From Rhizobiaceae bacterium (GTDB lineage Bacteria; Pseudomonadota; Alphaproteobacteria; Rhizobiales; Rhizobiaceae): a DNA stretch of 39,744 nucleotides. The notes beneath the pieces were generated by a model. That model saw only the letters and a program-made list of their open reading frames with translations. It was not told where the DNA came from and ran no database searches. This document shows positions 16,231 to 25,163 of the stretch, one piece after another. The DNA lies in the NCBI GenBank assembly GCA_019635775.1, contig JAHBYU010000024.1:1-39744 (forward strand), read 5' to 3'. The first letter of the stretch is position 1. Each line of letters starts with the position of its first letter. The position numbers and the translations under genes were made by a program.

Positions 16231-17601
16231 ATGGCTGGGTATCTTCTTCTCTTCATAGTCTTGGCGGCTCTGTTCGTTTCAGTTCTTGGCGTTGCTCGCG
16301 GAAAGAGCAGGCGAGCGGCGGCAGCCGTAAAGACCCATTCCCGACCAATCTATCATGGCCTTAACGCGGCGATATGGGCAGGTGTCCCCGCCTTCGTGTT
16401 CCTGCTGCTCTGGCTGCTTTTCCAGAACAGCGTAATCGATGCCCTTGTCCTGGCGAGTTTTCCCGGCGTCGATGCAATGACCGGGCCCGAGCGCGATCTT
16501 GTTATCAGCGAAATCCGACAGGTAGCCGCAGGCAATATCTTCAAGGAGCCGACGGCAGAAGTCACCGCTGCCGTTGCTCATCTCAAATCCCTGCAGGCGC
16601 TGGCAATGTGGGCGATGGTCGCCCTCACGGCGGCACTCGTCGCGATTGGCGCCTTCTTCGGACTAGGCGCGATCCAGGCGCGGTTTCGGGCGCGCCACAG
16701 CGTTGAACGCTCGGTTACCTGGTTCATGATGTTCTCGTCGCTGGTGGCCATCCTGACGACCGCCGGGATCGTGTTTTCGTTGCTTTACGAAGCGATGCAA
16801 TTTTTCGCGCGCGTTCCGGTAACCGAGTTTCTCTTCGGCCTTCGCTGGGAGCCCCAGATCGCCATGCGCGCGGATCAGGTTGCCGGTCAGGGCGCGTTCG
16901 GGATGATCCCGGTCCTGTTCGGCACCTTCATGATTTCCATGCTGGCCATGCTCGTCGCGGTCCCGGTGGGCATTCTCTCGGCCATTTATCTGACCGAGTA
17001 TGCCAACGAGCGGTTCCGCGCCGTGGCAAAGCCACTGCTCGAAATCCTTGCGGGTATACCCACCATCGTCTACGGCTTCTTTGCGGTTCTGACCGTGGCT
17101 CCGATGATCCGCTCCCTTGGCCTTGCCATGGGGATCGAAGCGTCACCCAACAGCGCGCTCGCCGCCGGCGGGGTGATGGGCATCATGATCATCCCGTTCA
17201 TATCTTCGCTTTCCGACGATGCGTTTGCCGCGGTACCCCGCGCTATACGCGAAGGGTCGTTTGCGCTCGGCGCCACGAAGGGTGAAACGATCCGCAAGGT
17301 TTTACTGCCCGCCGCTCTGCCAGGCATCGTCGGGGGCGTCCTGCTGGCGCTAAGCCGCGCGGTCGGCGAAACAATGATCGTTGTCATGGCAGCGGGCCTT
17401 ATCGCCAAGATAACGCTCAACCCGTTCGACGCCGTGACCACCGTTACCGTTCAGATCGTCACCCTGCTGATTGGCGATAGCGAATTCGACAATCCCAAGA
17501 CGTTGGCGGCCTTCGCGCTCGGACTTGTCCTGTTCATCATTACGCTGGGCCTCAATCTGATTGCGCTCCGCACCGTCCGCAAATATCGGGAGAAGTATTG
17601 A
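16231..17601 (+). CDS. pstC: Phosphate ABC transporter permease PstC
   Basis: Inner-membrane permease, 456 residues, longer than the roughly 320-residue E. coli protein because of an N-terminal extension with extra membrane segments, as usual in Hyphomicrobiales. The BPD_transp_1 part includes the AIREGSFALGATKGETIRKVLLPAALPGIVGG coupling-loop region (split here over its EAA-type motif). ATG 16231 follows CGGGGGATCT; the TTG at 16201 would add ten unlikely residues. The stop overlaps the pstA start. Confidence 0.93.
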   Translation: MAGYLLLFIVLAALFVSVLGVARGKSRRAAAAVKTHSRPIYHGLNAAIWAGVPAFVFLLLWLLFQNSVIDALVLASFPGVDAMTGPERDLVISEIRQVAAGNIFKEPTAEVTAAVAHLKSLQALAMWAMVALTAALVAIGAFFGLGAIQARFRARHSVERSVTWFMMFSSLVAILTTAGIVFSLLYEAMQFFARVPVTEFLFGLRWEPQIAMRADQVAGQGAFGMIPVLFGTFMISMLAMLVAVPVGILSAIYLTEYANERFRAVAKPLLEILAGIPTIVYGFFAVLTVAPMIRSLGLAMGIEASPNSALAAGGVMGIMIIPFISSLSDDAFAAVPRAIREGSFALGATKGETIRKVLLPAALPGIVGGVLLALSRAVGETMIVVMAAGLIAKITLNPFDAVTTVTVQIVTLLIGDSEFDNPKTLAAFALGLVLFIITLGLNLIALRTVRKYREKY

Positions 17602-18911
17602 TGTCACTTGCTGACGGCGCATCCCAGCACACACCAACGACTGTCCGCCCCCCAATTGACTGGAAGTCGGGCGAAATGGCCAGCCGCCGCGCATCCCGTT
17701 ACGCTGCCGATCGGCGGCTGCAAGTCTACGGCATGATCGCCATAGCCTTTGCGCTCGGATTCCTGGCGATCCTTCTCGCGACGCTCACATTCACCGGCTA
17801 CCGGGCGTTCACGCAGACGATGGTCACGGTGGACATCGACTTCAGCAATGCCGATCTCGATCGCGCGAACCTCATGGAGGCCAACTGGCGCAACGTCTTC
17901 CGGCAGGCGATGCTGGATGACGTCGGAGAATTGTCGCGGGCGCAACAGCGTGACTACTTCTCCATGTTCACGTCGTCGGCGCCCTTCCTCATACGTGACC
18001 AGATTATCGCCAACCCCGCTCTCCTGGATGGCCGGGCCACGTTCAAGGTGCCGATGTCTGATCCCATCGATCAGCTCGCGAAGGGACAGGTCAACACAAG
18101 CCTTCCGCCGGACCAGCGCAGGGTAAACGACAACCAGATCGAGCTTTTCAAGAAGCTTGAGGCAAGTGGCGCTATCAGCCAGCCCTTCAACTGGGGTCTC
18201 TTCCTCAACTCCGACAGCCGCTTCCCCGAACTGGCAGGTCTGGCGGGTGCAATTTCCGGTTCGTTCTGGCTGCTTCTGGTCTGCTTCCTGATAAGCTTCC
18301 CTGTCGGCATCGCGGCCGCGATCTATCTCGAGGAGTTCGCACCCAGGAACCGCTTCACGGATCTGATCGAGATCAATATCAACAACCTCGCCGCGGTTCC
18401 CTCAGTGGTGTTCGGCCTGCTCGGCCTTGCGGTCTTCCTAGGCTGGTTCGGCCTGCCGCGTTCGGCGCCTTTGGTTGGCGGCATGGTGCTTGCGTTGATG
18501 ACGCTGCCAACCATCATCATCGTAACGCGCGCCGCGCTGACGTCGGTTCCGTCATCGATACGCGAAGCGGCACTCGGCATCGGCGCGTCCAAGCACGAGA
18601 TGATCTTCCATCATGTGCTTCCGCTCGCCATGCCGTCTATCCTCACCGGAACAATCATCGGCCTGGCGCAGGCACTCGGCGAGACCGCGCCGCTGCTCCT
18701 GATCGGTATGAACGCCTTCATCACCAGCCCGCCCGCCGGCGTGCTGGAGGCATCTACGGCGTTGCCGACGCAGATCTACATCTGGGCTGACAGCCCCGAA
18801 CGCGGCTTCGTCGCCCGTACATCGGCGGCCATTCTCGTGCTGCTTGGCTTCCTGGTCATCATGAACGGCATTGCGATCTTCCTGAGGCAGCGCTTCGAGC
18901 GTCGCTGGTAA
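17601..18911 (+). CDS. pstA: Phosphate ABC transporter permease PstA
   Basis: Second inner-membrane permease, 436 residues. After an N-terminal membrane span ([17 protein letters not shown]) it has a large extra-membrane domain of about 150 residues with no membrane segments, then the permease domain with the loop [20 protein letters not shown]. The extended form is typical of rhizobial PstA. ATG 17601 overlaps the pstC TGA. A TTG at 17598 is immediately upstream but unnecessary. Confidence 0.93.
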   Translation: MSLADGASQHTPTTVRPPIDWKSGEMASRRASRYAADRRLQVYGMIAIAFALGFLAILLATLTFTGYRAFTQTMVTVDIDFSNADLDRANLMEANWRNVFRQAMLDDVGELSRAQQRDYFSMFTSSAPFLIRDQIIANPALLDGRATFKVPMSDPIDQLAKGQVNTSLPPDQRRVNDNQIELFKKLEASGAISQPFNWGLFLNSDSRFPELAGLAGAISGSFWLLLVCFLISFPVGIAAAIYLEEFAPRNRFTDLIEININNLAAVPSVVFGLLGLAVFLGWFGLPRSAPLVGGMVLALMTLPTIIIVTRAALTSVPSSIREAALGIGASKHEMIFHHVLPLAMPSILTGTIIGLAQALGETAPLLLIGMNAFITSPPAGVLEASTALPTQIYIWADSPERGFVARTSAAILVLLGFLVIMNGIAIFLRQRFERRW

Positions 18912-19741
18912 TGGAGCAGAAGGATATGAACATGCTTACCGAAGCCGTTGTCGAACAGAAGCTTGGCGAACTGTCGAAAGAGCGCTCCATCAAGATGAGG
19001 GGCGAGGATGTCACCGTGCACTACGGCGAGAAGCAGGCCCTTTTCGGTGTCAGCCTGGATATCGCTGAAAATCAGGTGACTGCGCTGATCGGTCCGTCGG
19101 GCTGTGGCAAGTCAACGTTCCTGCGCTGTCTGAACCGCATGAACGATACGATCGACATTGCCCGCGTCGGCGGCAAGCTTACACTTGATGGGGAAGATAT
19201 CTACGATCCCAAGATCGATGTGGTTGAGTTGCGCGCCCGCGTTGGCATGGTGTTCCAGAAGCCGAATCCTTTCCCGAAGTCGATTTATGAGAACGTCGCC
19301 TATGGCCCGCGCATTCACGGTCTGACGCGCGGCAAGTCGGAACTGGACGCGATCGTGGAGGAGAGTCTGAAAAAGGCTGCCCTCTGGAACGAGGTGAAAG
19401 ACCGGCTGCACGAGTCTGGCACAGGCCTGTCGGGCGGCCAGCAGCAGCGCCTTTGCATCGCCCGCGCTATCGCGGTGTCCCCGGAAGTCATTCTTATGGA
19501 CGAGCCGTGTTCGGCGCTCGACCCGATCGCGACCGCGAAGGTAGAGGAACTGATCGACGAGTTGCGCGAAAACTACACGATCGTGATCGTCACGCACTCC
19601 ATGCAGCAGGCTGCACGCGTCTCGCAGCGCACCGCGTTCTTCCACCTCGGCGTGCTGGTCGAGGAAGGTCCGACCGACATGATCTTCACCAGCCCGCTCG
19701 AGAAGCGCACGCAAGACTATATCACCGGCCGCTTCGGCTGA
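18911..19741 (+). CDS. pstB: Phosphate ABC transporter ATP-binding protein
   Basis: ATPase of the phosphate importer, 276 residues. Walker [11 protein letters not shown]-loop [19 protein letters not shown], signature LSGGQQQRL and Walker [14 protein letters not shown] are all intact. The N-terminus is about 20 residues longer than E. coli PstB; ATG codons at 18911 and 18926/18932 are possible, and the first overlaps the pstA stop (TAATG). Functions with PstC and PstA. Confidence 0.95.
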   Translation: MEQKDMNMLTEAVVEQKLGELSKERSIKMRGEDVTVHYGEKQALFGVSLDIAENQVTALIGPSGCGKSTFLRCLNRMNDTIDIARVGGKLTLDGEDIYDPKIDVVELRARVGMVFQKPNPFPKSIYENVAYGPRIHGLTRGKSELDAIVEESLKKAALWNEVKDRLHESGTGLSGGQQQRLCIARAIAVSPEVILMDEPCSALDPIATAKVEELIDELRENYTIVIVTHSMQQAARVSQRTAFFHLGVLVEEGPTDMIFTSPLEKRTQDYITGRFG

Positions 19742-19784
19742 GCCAGGCCGCCGCAGTTTTACCGGAACCGGAAGGGCTCCATTC

Positions 19785-20492
19785 ATGGGCGAACATACAG
19801 TCACCTCCTTCGACGAGGAACTCGACCACATCCAGCGGCTCGTACGCGATATGAGCGACCTCGCAGCTTCGATGGTGGGCGATTCCATCCGGGCGTTGCT
19901 GGCTTCCGACAATGCGCTTGCGCAACGCGTTATCTCCGACGACGCCATCATGGATGCCCGCCAGCGCGAACTGGACGATCGGGCGATCGCTTTGATCGCA
20001 AAGCGCCAGCCGATGGCTCAGGACCTGCGCGCGGTAGTCGGCGCGATCCGCATGGCGGGTGACCTGGAGCGCATCGGCGACCTTGCCAAGAATGTGGCCA
20101 AGCGCGTCAGCGCCGTCGGCCACGGCGCGACGCCGCGCACCCTCGCCTACGGCATCGAGGACATGTCGTCGCTGGTGCTGGAACAGGTAAGGGGAGTCAT
20201 CGACCTTTATGTCGCGCGTGACGCCGACGGCTTGCGCAAACTGCGCGCGGACGACGAGAAGGTCGACGTCAAATACACCGCCGTCTTCCGCGAACTCCTC
20301 ACCTATATGATGGAGGATCCGCGCAACATCACTGCCTGCACGCATCTGTTGTTCTGCGCCAAGAATCTGGAGCGCATAGGCGACCATGTGACGAATATCG
20401 CCGAGAATGCCTATTATGTTGTCACGGGCGAGCAGTTGCCGGTCACCCGTCCGAAGGTGGACGAGACCCAGTTGCCGGCGCTCGCTGAATAG
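19785..20492 (+). CDS. phoU: Phosphate signalling protein PhoU
   Basis: Cytoplasmic regulator of 235 residues made of two PhoU three-helix repeats. The metal-binding E/DxxxD patterns appear in MAGDLERIGDLAKNVAKR and its second-half counterpart NLERIGDHVTNIAENAYY. It links the Pst transporter to the PhoR kinase, keeping the Pho regulon off when phosphate is ample. It is 43 bp after pstB and 20 bp before phoB in the same direction. Confidence 0.95.
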   Translation: MGEHTVTSFDEELDHIQRLVRDMSDLAASMVGDSIRALLASDNALAQRVISDDAIMDARQRELDDRAIALIAKRQPMAQDLRAVVGAIRMAGDLERIGDLAKNVAKRVSAVGHGATPRTLAYGIEDMSSLVLEQVRGVIDLYVARDADGLRKLRADDEKVDVKYTAVFRELLTYMMEDPRNITACTHLLFCAKNLERIGDHVTNIAENAYYVVTGEQLPVTRPKVDETQLPALAE

Positions 20493-20512
20493 AACGGGCC
20501 TTGGTGATCCGC

Positions 20513-21202
20513 ATGATCGCGCCGAAAATCATGGTGGTGGAGGATGAGGAGCCGCTCGGCGTCCTCCTGCGCTACAACCTGGAGGCCGAGGGATACCAGG
20601 TCGAGATCGTCACCCGCGGCGACGAGGCGGAAGTCCGGCTGCAGGAACACGTCCCCGACCTGCTCGTGCTCGACTGGATGGTGCCGGGCATCTCCGGTAT
20701 CGAGCTTTGCCGACGGCTCAGGATGCGGTCGGAGACGCAGCGACTGCCGGTCATCATGCTTACGGCGCGCGGCGAGGAAAGCGACCGTGTGCGGGGCCTT
20801 TCGACGGGTGCCGACGACTATCTGGTGAAGCCGTTTTCGACGCCGGAATTCATGGCCCGGGTCAAGGCGCTTCTGCGCCGCGCCAAGCCTGAGGTACTGT
20901 CCTCCGTGCTCAAGGTCGGCGATATCATGCTGGACCGCGAGGCGCATCGCGTCTATCGCAAGAAGAACGAGATCAAGCTCGGGCCGACGGAATTCCGCCT
21001 GCTTGAGTTCATGATGCGGCATCCGGGCAGGGTCTTCTCCCGCTCCCAACTGCTCGACAATGTCTGGGGCGAGACGATCTATATCGACGAGCGCACTGTG
21101 GACGTGCATGTCGGTCGCCTGCGCAAGGCTGTGAACACGGGCCGCATGCCGGATGTCATCCGCACGATCCGTGGCGCAGGCTACGCGATCCGCGAGGACT
21201 AA
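20513..21202 (+). CDS. phoB: Phosphate regulon response regulator PhoB
   Basis: OmpR-family response regulator, 229 residues. The receiver has the acidic pair in VVEDEE, phospho-acceptor Asp54 (LVLDWMVP) and Lys106 (YLVKPF). The C-terminal winged helix carries GPTEFRLLEFMMRHPGRVFSR and TVDVHVGRLRKA. It activates genes with CTGTCAT-type boxes, including the pst operon in front of it. ATG 20513 gives the usual N-terminus MIAPKIMVVEDE; TTG 20501 and GTG 20504 are in frame but less likely. The gene ends 6 bp from the end of a convergent ROK gene. Confidence 0.94.
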   Translation: MIAPKIMVVEDEEPLGVLLRYNLEAEGYQVEIVTRGDEAEVRLQEHVPDLLVLDWMVPGISGIELCRRLRMRSETQRLPVIMLTARGEESDRVRGLSTGADDYLVKPFSTPEFMARVKALLRRAKPEVLSSVLKVGDIMLDREAHRVYRKKNEIKLGPTEFRLLEFMMRHPGRVFSRSQLLDNVWGETIYIDERTVDVHVGRLRKAVNTGRMPDVIRTIRGAGYAIRED

Positions 21203-21208
21203 GACGGC

Positions 21209-22450
21209 TTACTTGAAACCCGTTTCGGCGTTGCTTTTCGGCGAAGCAGGGCCAGCCGCGAAGATCTTGTCATCGACATAGACCAGGGCACGCGCGGCGC
21301 AACCCTGCCGGATGAGCGGCAGTTCGTCCGATATCGTGTCGAACAGGATGGCGCCGGGATGTTGTCCGCCCGCCGTCTCGGCGATCGCCGCGCGGATGGA
21401 TGGTTCCAGCATGTCGAAGGCATTCGCTCCTGCGCCGATGAAGGCTACCGGCGCGGGGTCGATCAGTGCAAACAGGCTGCCCAGTTCGAAACCGATTGCC
21501 GTTCCCGCCCTGCGATAGGCGTCGCGCTCGGGCCCGTCCGCAAGGCGTGCGCGTTCCGCAAGCGCCAGCATGTCGGACGCGCTGACGCTGTCGGCCGGGG
21601 GCGAACCTTCGTCCTTCCCCTGCGCCGCGCGCCAGATCGCGTAGTCGCCGGCATAGGCTTCAACGCATCCACGTCGGCCGCAACGGCACAGCGCGCCGCC
21701 GGGCCTGTGTATCATGTGGCCGAACTCGCTGCCGGAAGACCGTGTTCCGGTAAACAGCTTGCCCTTCAGCACCAGTCCCATGCCGATGCCGTGTGAAAGA
21801 AGAATGGCAAGAAAGTCGTCGCGATAGCGAACGGGATCGCGCCACTGCAGGGCCACAGCCATCATGTTGCAATCGTTCTCTACTGTCGTCGGTATGCCGA
21901 ACTTGCGCTCCATCATGTCGGCGAACGGCACGTTGCGGTGCGGCGTTATGGGCGACCAGAGAAGGATGCGCGCGGCCGCGTCGGTGGTGCCCTGGATGGC
22001 AAGGACGATGCGCAGAGGCCGCCGGCTGCCCGGCTGATCAATCAGCCGGGAAAGCATGCCCGACAGCTCTGTAAAGAGCTCATCGCGCGAGATACTCGCG
22101 GTCGCCAGCGTGCGGTGTTCCTCGGCCTGCATTCCGCCGGCATAGTCGATCATGGCGGCCGACAGCTGATTCAGAGACAACACAGCCACAATGACGCTTG
22201 CGGCGTTTGGATTCAGGGCCAGTTCAACCTGAGGCCGGCCCCGGCGGGCTGTCGGCTGTTCGCCGTTCTTCGCCTCGAGAAGGATTCCTTCTTCGATCAG
22301 GTCTGCCGAGATCGCCGAAATGGTCGAATGGCTTAGCCGGGTCGAGGATGCGATCTCCGTCCTTGACGGAAAGCTCGAACGCCTCACGGCGTCGATCACG
22401 AGCGCGCGGTTGCGCTTGCGCAGATCGTCGTGACGGATTCCTGCCGTCAT
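21209..22450 (-). CDS. ROK-family transcriptional regulator
   Basis: Repressor of the NagC/XylR type, 413 residues. An N-terminal winged helix (SRTEIASSTRLSHSTISAI) precedes a sugar-kinase-like ROK domain. That domain has the zinc motif CRCGRRGCVEAY and EFGHM, and SHGIGMGLVLKGKLFTG in the nucleotide or sugar fold. It probably senses a sugar and represses a transport operon located outside the window on the right of its promoter or elsewhere. The nearest genes do not look like its targets. Strong family call; ligand unknown. Confidence 0.9.
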   Translation of the reverse strand: MTAGIRHDDLRKRNRALVIDAVRRSSFPSRTEIASSTRLSHSTISAISADLIEEGILLEAKNGEQPTARRGRPQVELALNPNAASVIVAVLSLNQLSAAMIDYAGGMQAEEHRTLATASISRDELFTELSGMLSRLIDQPGSRRPLRIVLAIQGTTDAAARILLWSPITPHRNVPFADMMERKFGIPTTVENDCNMMAVALQWRDPVRYRDDFLAILLSHGIGMGLVLKGKLFTGTRSSGSEFGHMIHRPGGALCRCGRRGCVEAYAGDYAIWRAAQGKDEGSPPADSVSASDMLALAERARLADGPERDAYRRAGTAIGFELGSLFALIDPAPVAFIGAGANAFDMLEPSIRAAIAETAGGQHPGAILFDTISDELPLIRQGCAARALVYVDDKIFAAGPASPKSNAETGFK

Positions 22451-22750
22451 CCGGCTACTCCTCCCGCAACCCTTGCATCGCCCCGAGTACTCAATCGTCG
22501 CACTTCCGCATCAATATTGACAGAAAGCAGTCGGCTGGCCAAATTTTTGATTTTCGACAGGTTGCCGGCCGATGCGCCAACCTACGTGCCTTTGGACCGA
22601 TTTTGACGGTCTGACAGGGCGCTGGGAAACCCCAAGATCTGATGCGGGATATCGAATGACGCAAGGTCGTACCTACCCGTCAAAGAAGGGCATTGTATTG
22701 TCGCATTGGAGTGCAGATAAGAAGATTCTGTCGCAGGTCCGGATCGTCCA
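22451..22750. other. 300-bp divergent intergenic region
   Basis: Lies between the start of the ROK regulator (minus) and the CHASE-domain kinase (plus), so it must hold both promoters. It is relatively AT-rich around 22540-22560. No EcfG-type GGAAC element, clear inverted repeat or gene was found. Confidence 0.4.
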
Positions 22751-24391
22751 TTGAAAAAGCTCTTTCCCATCATCGCCTTTCTGGCCGTCGCAGCTGCGGG
22801 CGTGGCCACGGCGGTTTTTGCCTATCTCGCAGCCGAGGAGGCCAATCGTATCAAGTTCGAGGCGACGGCGGACGAGGCGGTCAACCGCATCGAGAGCCGT
22901 CTGGTCGTCTATCTCTCGCTGCTGCGTGCCACCGATGCCTACTTCTCGACCCAGGGGGGAGACGTACCCGCCGCTGAATTCAAGGCCTATTTCGACGGGC
23001 TCCACGCCGAAACCAATTTCGAAGGGCTCCGCGGAATAGGGATGCTTGGCATGGCGGGTGCAAAGGACACGGCCTTGCTCGAAAGCACGATTCTTCGCCT
23101 CCAGGGCATTGAGAAAGTTATCAGGCCCGAGCAGACCGAAAACGAGTGGCGCGCACCGATCGTTCTGTACGAGCCATTGGTGCGGCCCGAAATGTCGGGC
23201 CTTGGATTCGACATGTTCTCCGACCCGGAAAGACGCGAAACGATATTGTCCGCCATCGACACCGACGAACCGCGGGCTACAGGCAAGCTCCTGCTTGGCC
23301 AGGCGACCGGCGGGGAGATATGGCCGGGCTTTCTGATCTTTTCCGCAGTTGACGACAAGCGGCGCATGCCCGGCCAACCCACGAGTATTCTTTTTGCGTC
23401 GTTCCGCGCGGACGATCTTTTCCGCATGATTTTGGATAAATTCCCGGCTCTGCCTGTACATGCCCAGGTTTTCGACGGGGAAATCGCTCCGCAAAACCTT
23501 CTTTTCAAGGCGGAGAAGCCTGCCTACGGAACTCTGGTGACGACAAGGCAGTTGCTCGTTGCCGGGCGGCCCTGGACCATCGAGTTCCGTCCAACAGCCG
23601 AGTTCACAAGGCCTACCTCGCAGACGGTGCCCATATTGCTGGGTGTCTTCGGATTGCTGCTTGCTGTCGCGATCGCCCTGCTTCAGCGGTATCAGGCCCG
23701 GGCCTATGAGGCGATGTCACAGTTGCAGGAAAACGCCGAGAAGAGCCTTCTGGACAAGGACCTCATGCTTCAGGAGATGAAGCACCGCATAAAGAATTCC
23801 ATTGCGCGCGTCCTGGCGATTGCGCGGCAGACGGCGGCGGGATCGGCGGACATGGCCGAGTTCTCTGAATCGTTCTCGGCGCGGCTTCAGGCCATGGCGG
23901 CCTCCCAGGATATGCTGACGCGCTCGCGCTGGCAGAAGGCGGAAATGGGAGAGCTTCTGCGCATCGAGCTTTCCCAGGCTTTCGGGAAGGAGCTTCCGGA
24001 AGGCATGCTCAACGGCCCGAAAGTTTTGATGTCGGAAACGGCGACGCAGGCGCTCGGGCTGACCTTCCACGAACTGGCCACCAATGCCCTGAAATACGGA
24101 GAGGTTGCCCGCTCGCCGGACACGCTCAAGGTTACCTGGGGTCTGCGCCAGGGGGGCAGCGTGCTCTGGCTCTCGTGGCGCGAAACCGGGACCGGCTCCG
24201 TCGGACAACCTGAGAAATCAGGCTTCGGCACAAAGCTGATCGACATGAACATAACGCGCGAACTGAACGGTAGGATAAAGCGGACCTTCAGCGAGGACGG
24301 TCTGCAAATCGAGATCCTGATCCCGCTCGATGAGGAAAAGACCGCAGGCGCAAAGGCAAAAAACAGGGCCCGCCCGCCCAAGGAGGCGTGA
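22751..24391 (+). CDS. CHASE-domain HWE-family sensor histidine kinase
   Basis: Membrane sensor kinase, 546 residues. Membrane helices at about 5-27 and 292-312 enclose a periplasmic CHASE-type ligand domain (roughly 40-285, with FEGLRGIGMLG and GFDMFSDPERR). The cytoplasmic kinase has the phospho-accepting His345 (EMKHRIKNS), the N-box HELATNALKYG (His440, Asn445) and the WxE of HWE kinases (LSWRETG, Trp476, Glu478). The start is a TTG at 22751 immediately before the first membrane helix, with no better start and a weak ribosome-binding site. CHASE-HWE kinases in rhizobia often feed PhyR. Its closeness to the phyR locus (about 2.3 kb) supports that, but the partner is inferred. Confidence 0.88.
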   Translation: MKKLFPIIAFLAVAAAGVATAVFAYLAAEEANRIKFEATADEAVNRIESRLVVYLSLLRATDAYFSTQGGDVPAAEFKAYFDGLHAETNFEGLRGIGMLGMAGAKDTALLESTILRLQGIEKVIRPEQTENEWRAPIVLYEPLVRPEMSGLGFDMFSDPERRETILSAIDTDEPRATGKLLLGQATGGEIWPGFLIFSAVDDKRRMPGQPTSILFASFRADDLFRMILDKFPALPVHAQVFDGEIAPQNLLFKAEKPAYGTLVTTRQLLVAGRPWTIEFRPTAEFTRPTSQTVPILLGVFGLLLAVAIALLQRYQARAYEAMSQLQENAEKSLLDKDLMLQEMKHRIKNSIARVLAIARQTAAGSADMAEFSESFSARLQAMAASQDMLTRSRWQKAEMGELLRIELSQAFGKELPEGMLNGPKVLMSETATQALGLTFHELATNALKYGEVARSPDTLKVTWGLRQGGSVLWLSWRETGTGSVGQPEKSGFGTKLIDMNITRELNGRIKRTFSEDGLQIEILIPLDEEKTAGAKAKNRARPPKEA

Positions 24392-24403
24392 GGGCCCTGT
24401 TTT
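24360..24403. terminator. Bidirectional terminator overlapping the kinase gene's end
   Basis: Perfect 12-bp arms, AAAACAGGGCCC and GGGCCCTGTTTT, with a 20-base loop. The left arm lies inside the last codons of the kinase and the right arm just after its stop, so A and T runs flank the stem on both sides. It can end transcripts of the kinase (plus) and of the convergent lipoprotein gene (minus). Confidence 0.82.
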
Positions 24404-24433
24404 CAGGTTTCAGCGTAGGCAGCTTTGCCGGGA

Positions 24434-24685
24434 TTAGCGGCAGCGTGCCTCGTAGATACGACCATAGCGGTCACGATAACGGCACCATCCGGTACGGGTC
24501 GCCTTGCCCAGCAAAACGCCGGATGCGGCGCCAACCACACCACCGACGATCGCACCCCCGGCATCCCCGGTAGCAAGGCCACCGATGATCGCGCCCGCCG
24601 TGCCACCAACGGCGGCATCGTTCTCAGCGGTTGTGCAGCCTGCCAACGCCATCAGCGCCGCGACCGCGAAAATGGTCTTCCTCAT
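24434..24685 (-). CDS. Glycine-zipper lipoprotein
   Basis: Small envelope lipoprotein, 83 residues. The signal peptide ends in the lipobox LAGC (MRKTIFAVAALMALAGC), so Cys16 should be lipidated. The rest is a glycine-zipper segment of GxxxG repeats (GAIIGGLATG, AIVGGVVGAASG), of the YMGG/OmpA-like 17-kDa-antigen type, and a short basic C-terminus ending in Cys-Arg. Likely inner leaflet of the outer membrane. Such proteins are often envelope-stress induced. No EcfG promoter was seen directly upstream; read-through from the upstream minus-strand gene is possible. Confidence 0.85.
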   Translation of the reverse strand: MRKTIFAVAALMALAGCTTAENDAAVGGTAGAIIGGLATGDAGGAIVGGVVGAASGVLLGKATRTGWCRYRDRYGRIYEARCR

Positions 24686-24761
24686 ATACTGCTCCTACTG
24701 CTTGTCATGGTCGTCCCAAATGGTCACTTAGCACGCAACAATGGTGCGTGCGTAGCCGAAA

Positions 24762-25088
24762 TCATTCTTGGCTAAGATAGTCTTTTTCGCGGCCATCCAT
24801 TCTCGCCGCAACTAGGATTATCGGTACCTCGATCGTGGCGATCAAGGTGCCGTCCGGGTTCATCTGCCACAAAAGTTCAGCACCCTCCTCCTCTACTGCC
24901 GGATCGACCTGTACGCACTGGCTGAAAACCCTCGGATATCTGGCAACGACGCGTCCGATAGCCGGGGAGATGGTCGCTTCGCATTCCTCGGCGGTCTCGA
25001 ATATCGTGATCGGCGTGGCGATCTCCCTGCACTGGGAAAGATCGCCTGAGCAGCCGACCAGCAACAACACCGCTGCTATATGTTCCAT
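24762..25088 (-). CDS. Uncharacterised exported protein, 108 residues
   Basis: Starts MEHIAAVLLLVGCSGDLSQC. The short hydrophobic start with a VGCS box could be a lipoprotein signal or a membrane anchor. The mature part has further Cys residues (CREI, EECEAT, SQCVQVD) that might form disulfides in the periplasm, and a beta-rich end (PDGTLIATIEVP). GTG 25097 and ATG 25088 are both possible; ATG follows CGGGGTGA. A perfect EcfG-type promoter lies 42 bp upstream, so it should belong to the general stress regulon. No function known to me. Confidence 0.72.
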   Translation of the reverse strand: MEHIAAVLLLVGCSGDLSQCREIATPITIFETAEECEATISPAIGRVVARYPRVFSQCVQVDPAVEEEGAELLWQMNPDGTLIATIEVPIILVAARMDGREKDYLSQE

Positions 25089-25129
25089 GACGGTCACCCC
25101 GGTTATGAGACAACGGCTTCCGGATTGAT

Positions 25130-25154
25130 AACGTGGGGTGCCCGCGCTGGTTCC
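25130..25154 (-). promoter_or_regulatory. EcfG-type promoter for the 108-residue exported protein
   Basis: On minus, GGAAC (25154-25150), 16 bases, CGTT (25133-25130): an exact match to the alphaproteobacterial EcfG consensus. It lies in the short gap after the upstream kinase gene and reads toward the gene starting at 25088. Confidence 0.75.
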
Positions 25155-25163
25155 GTCCCGCGC

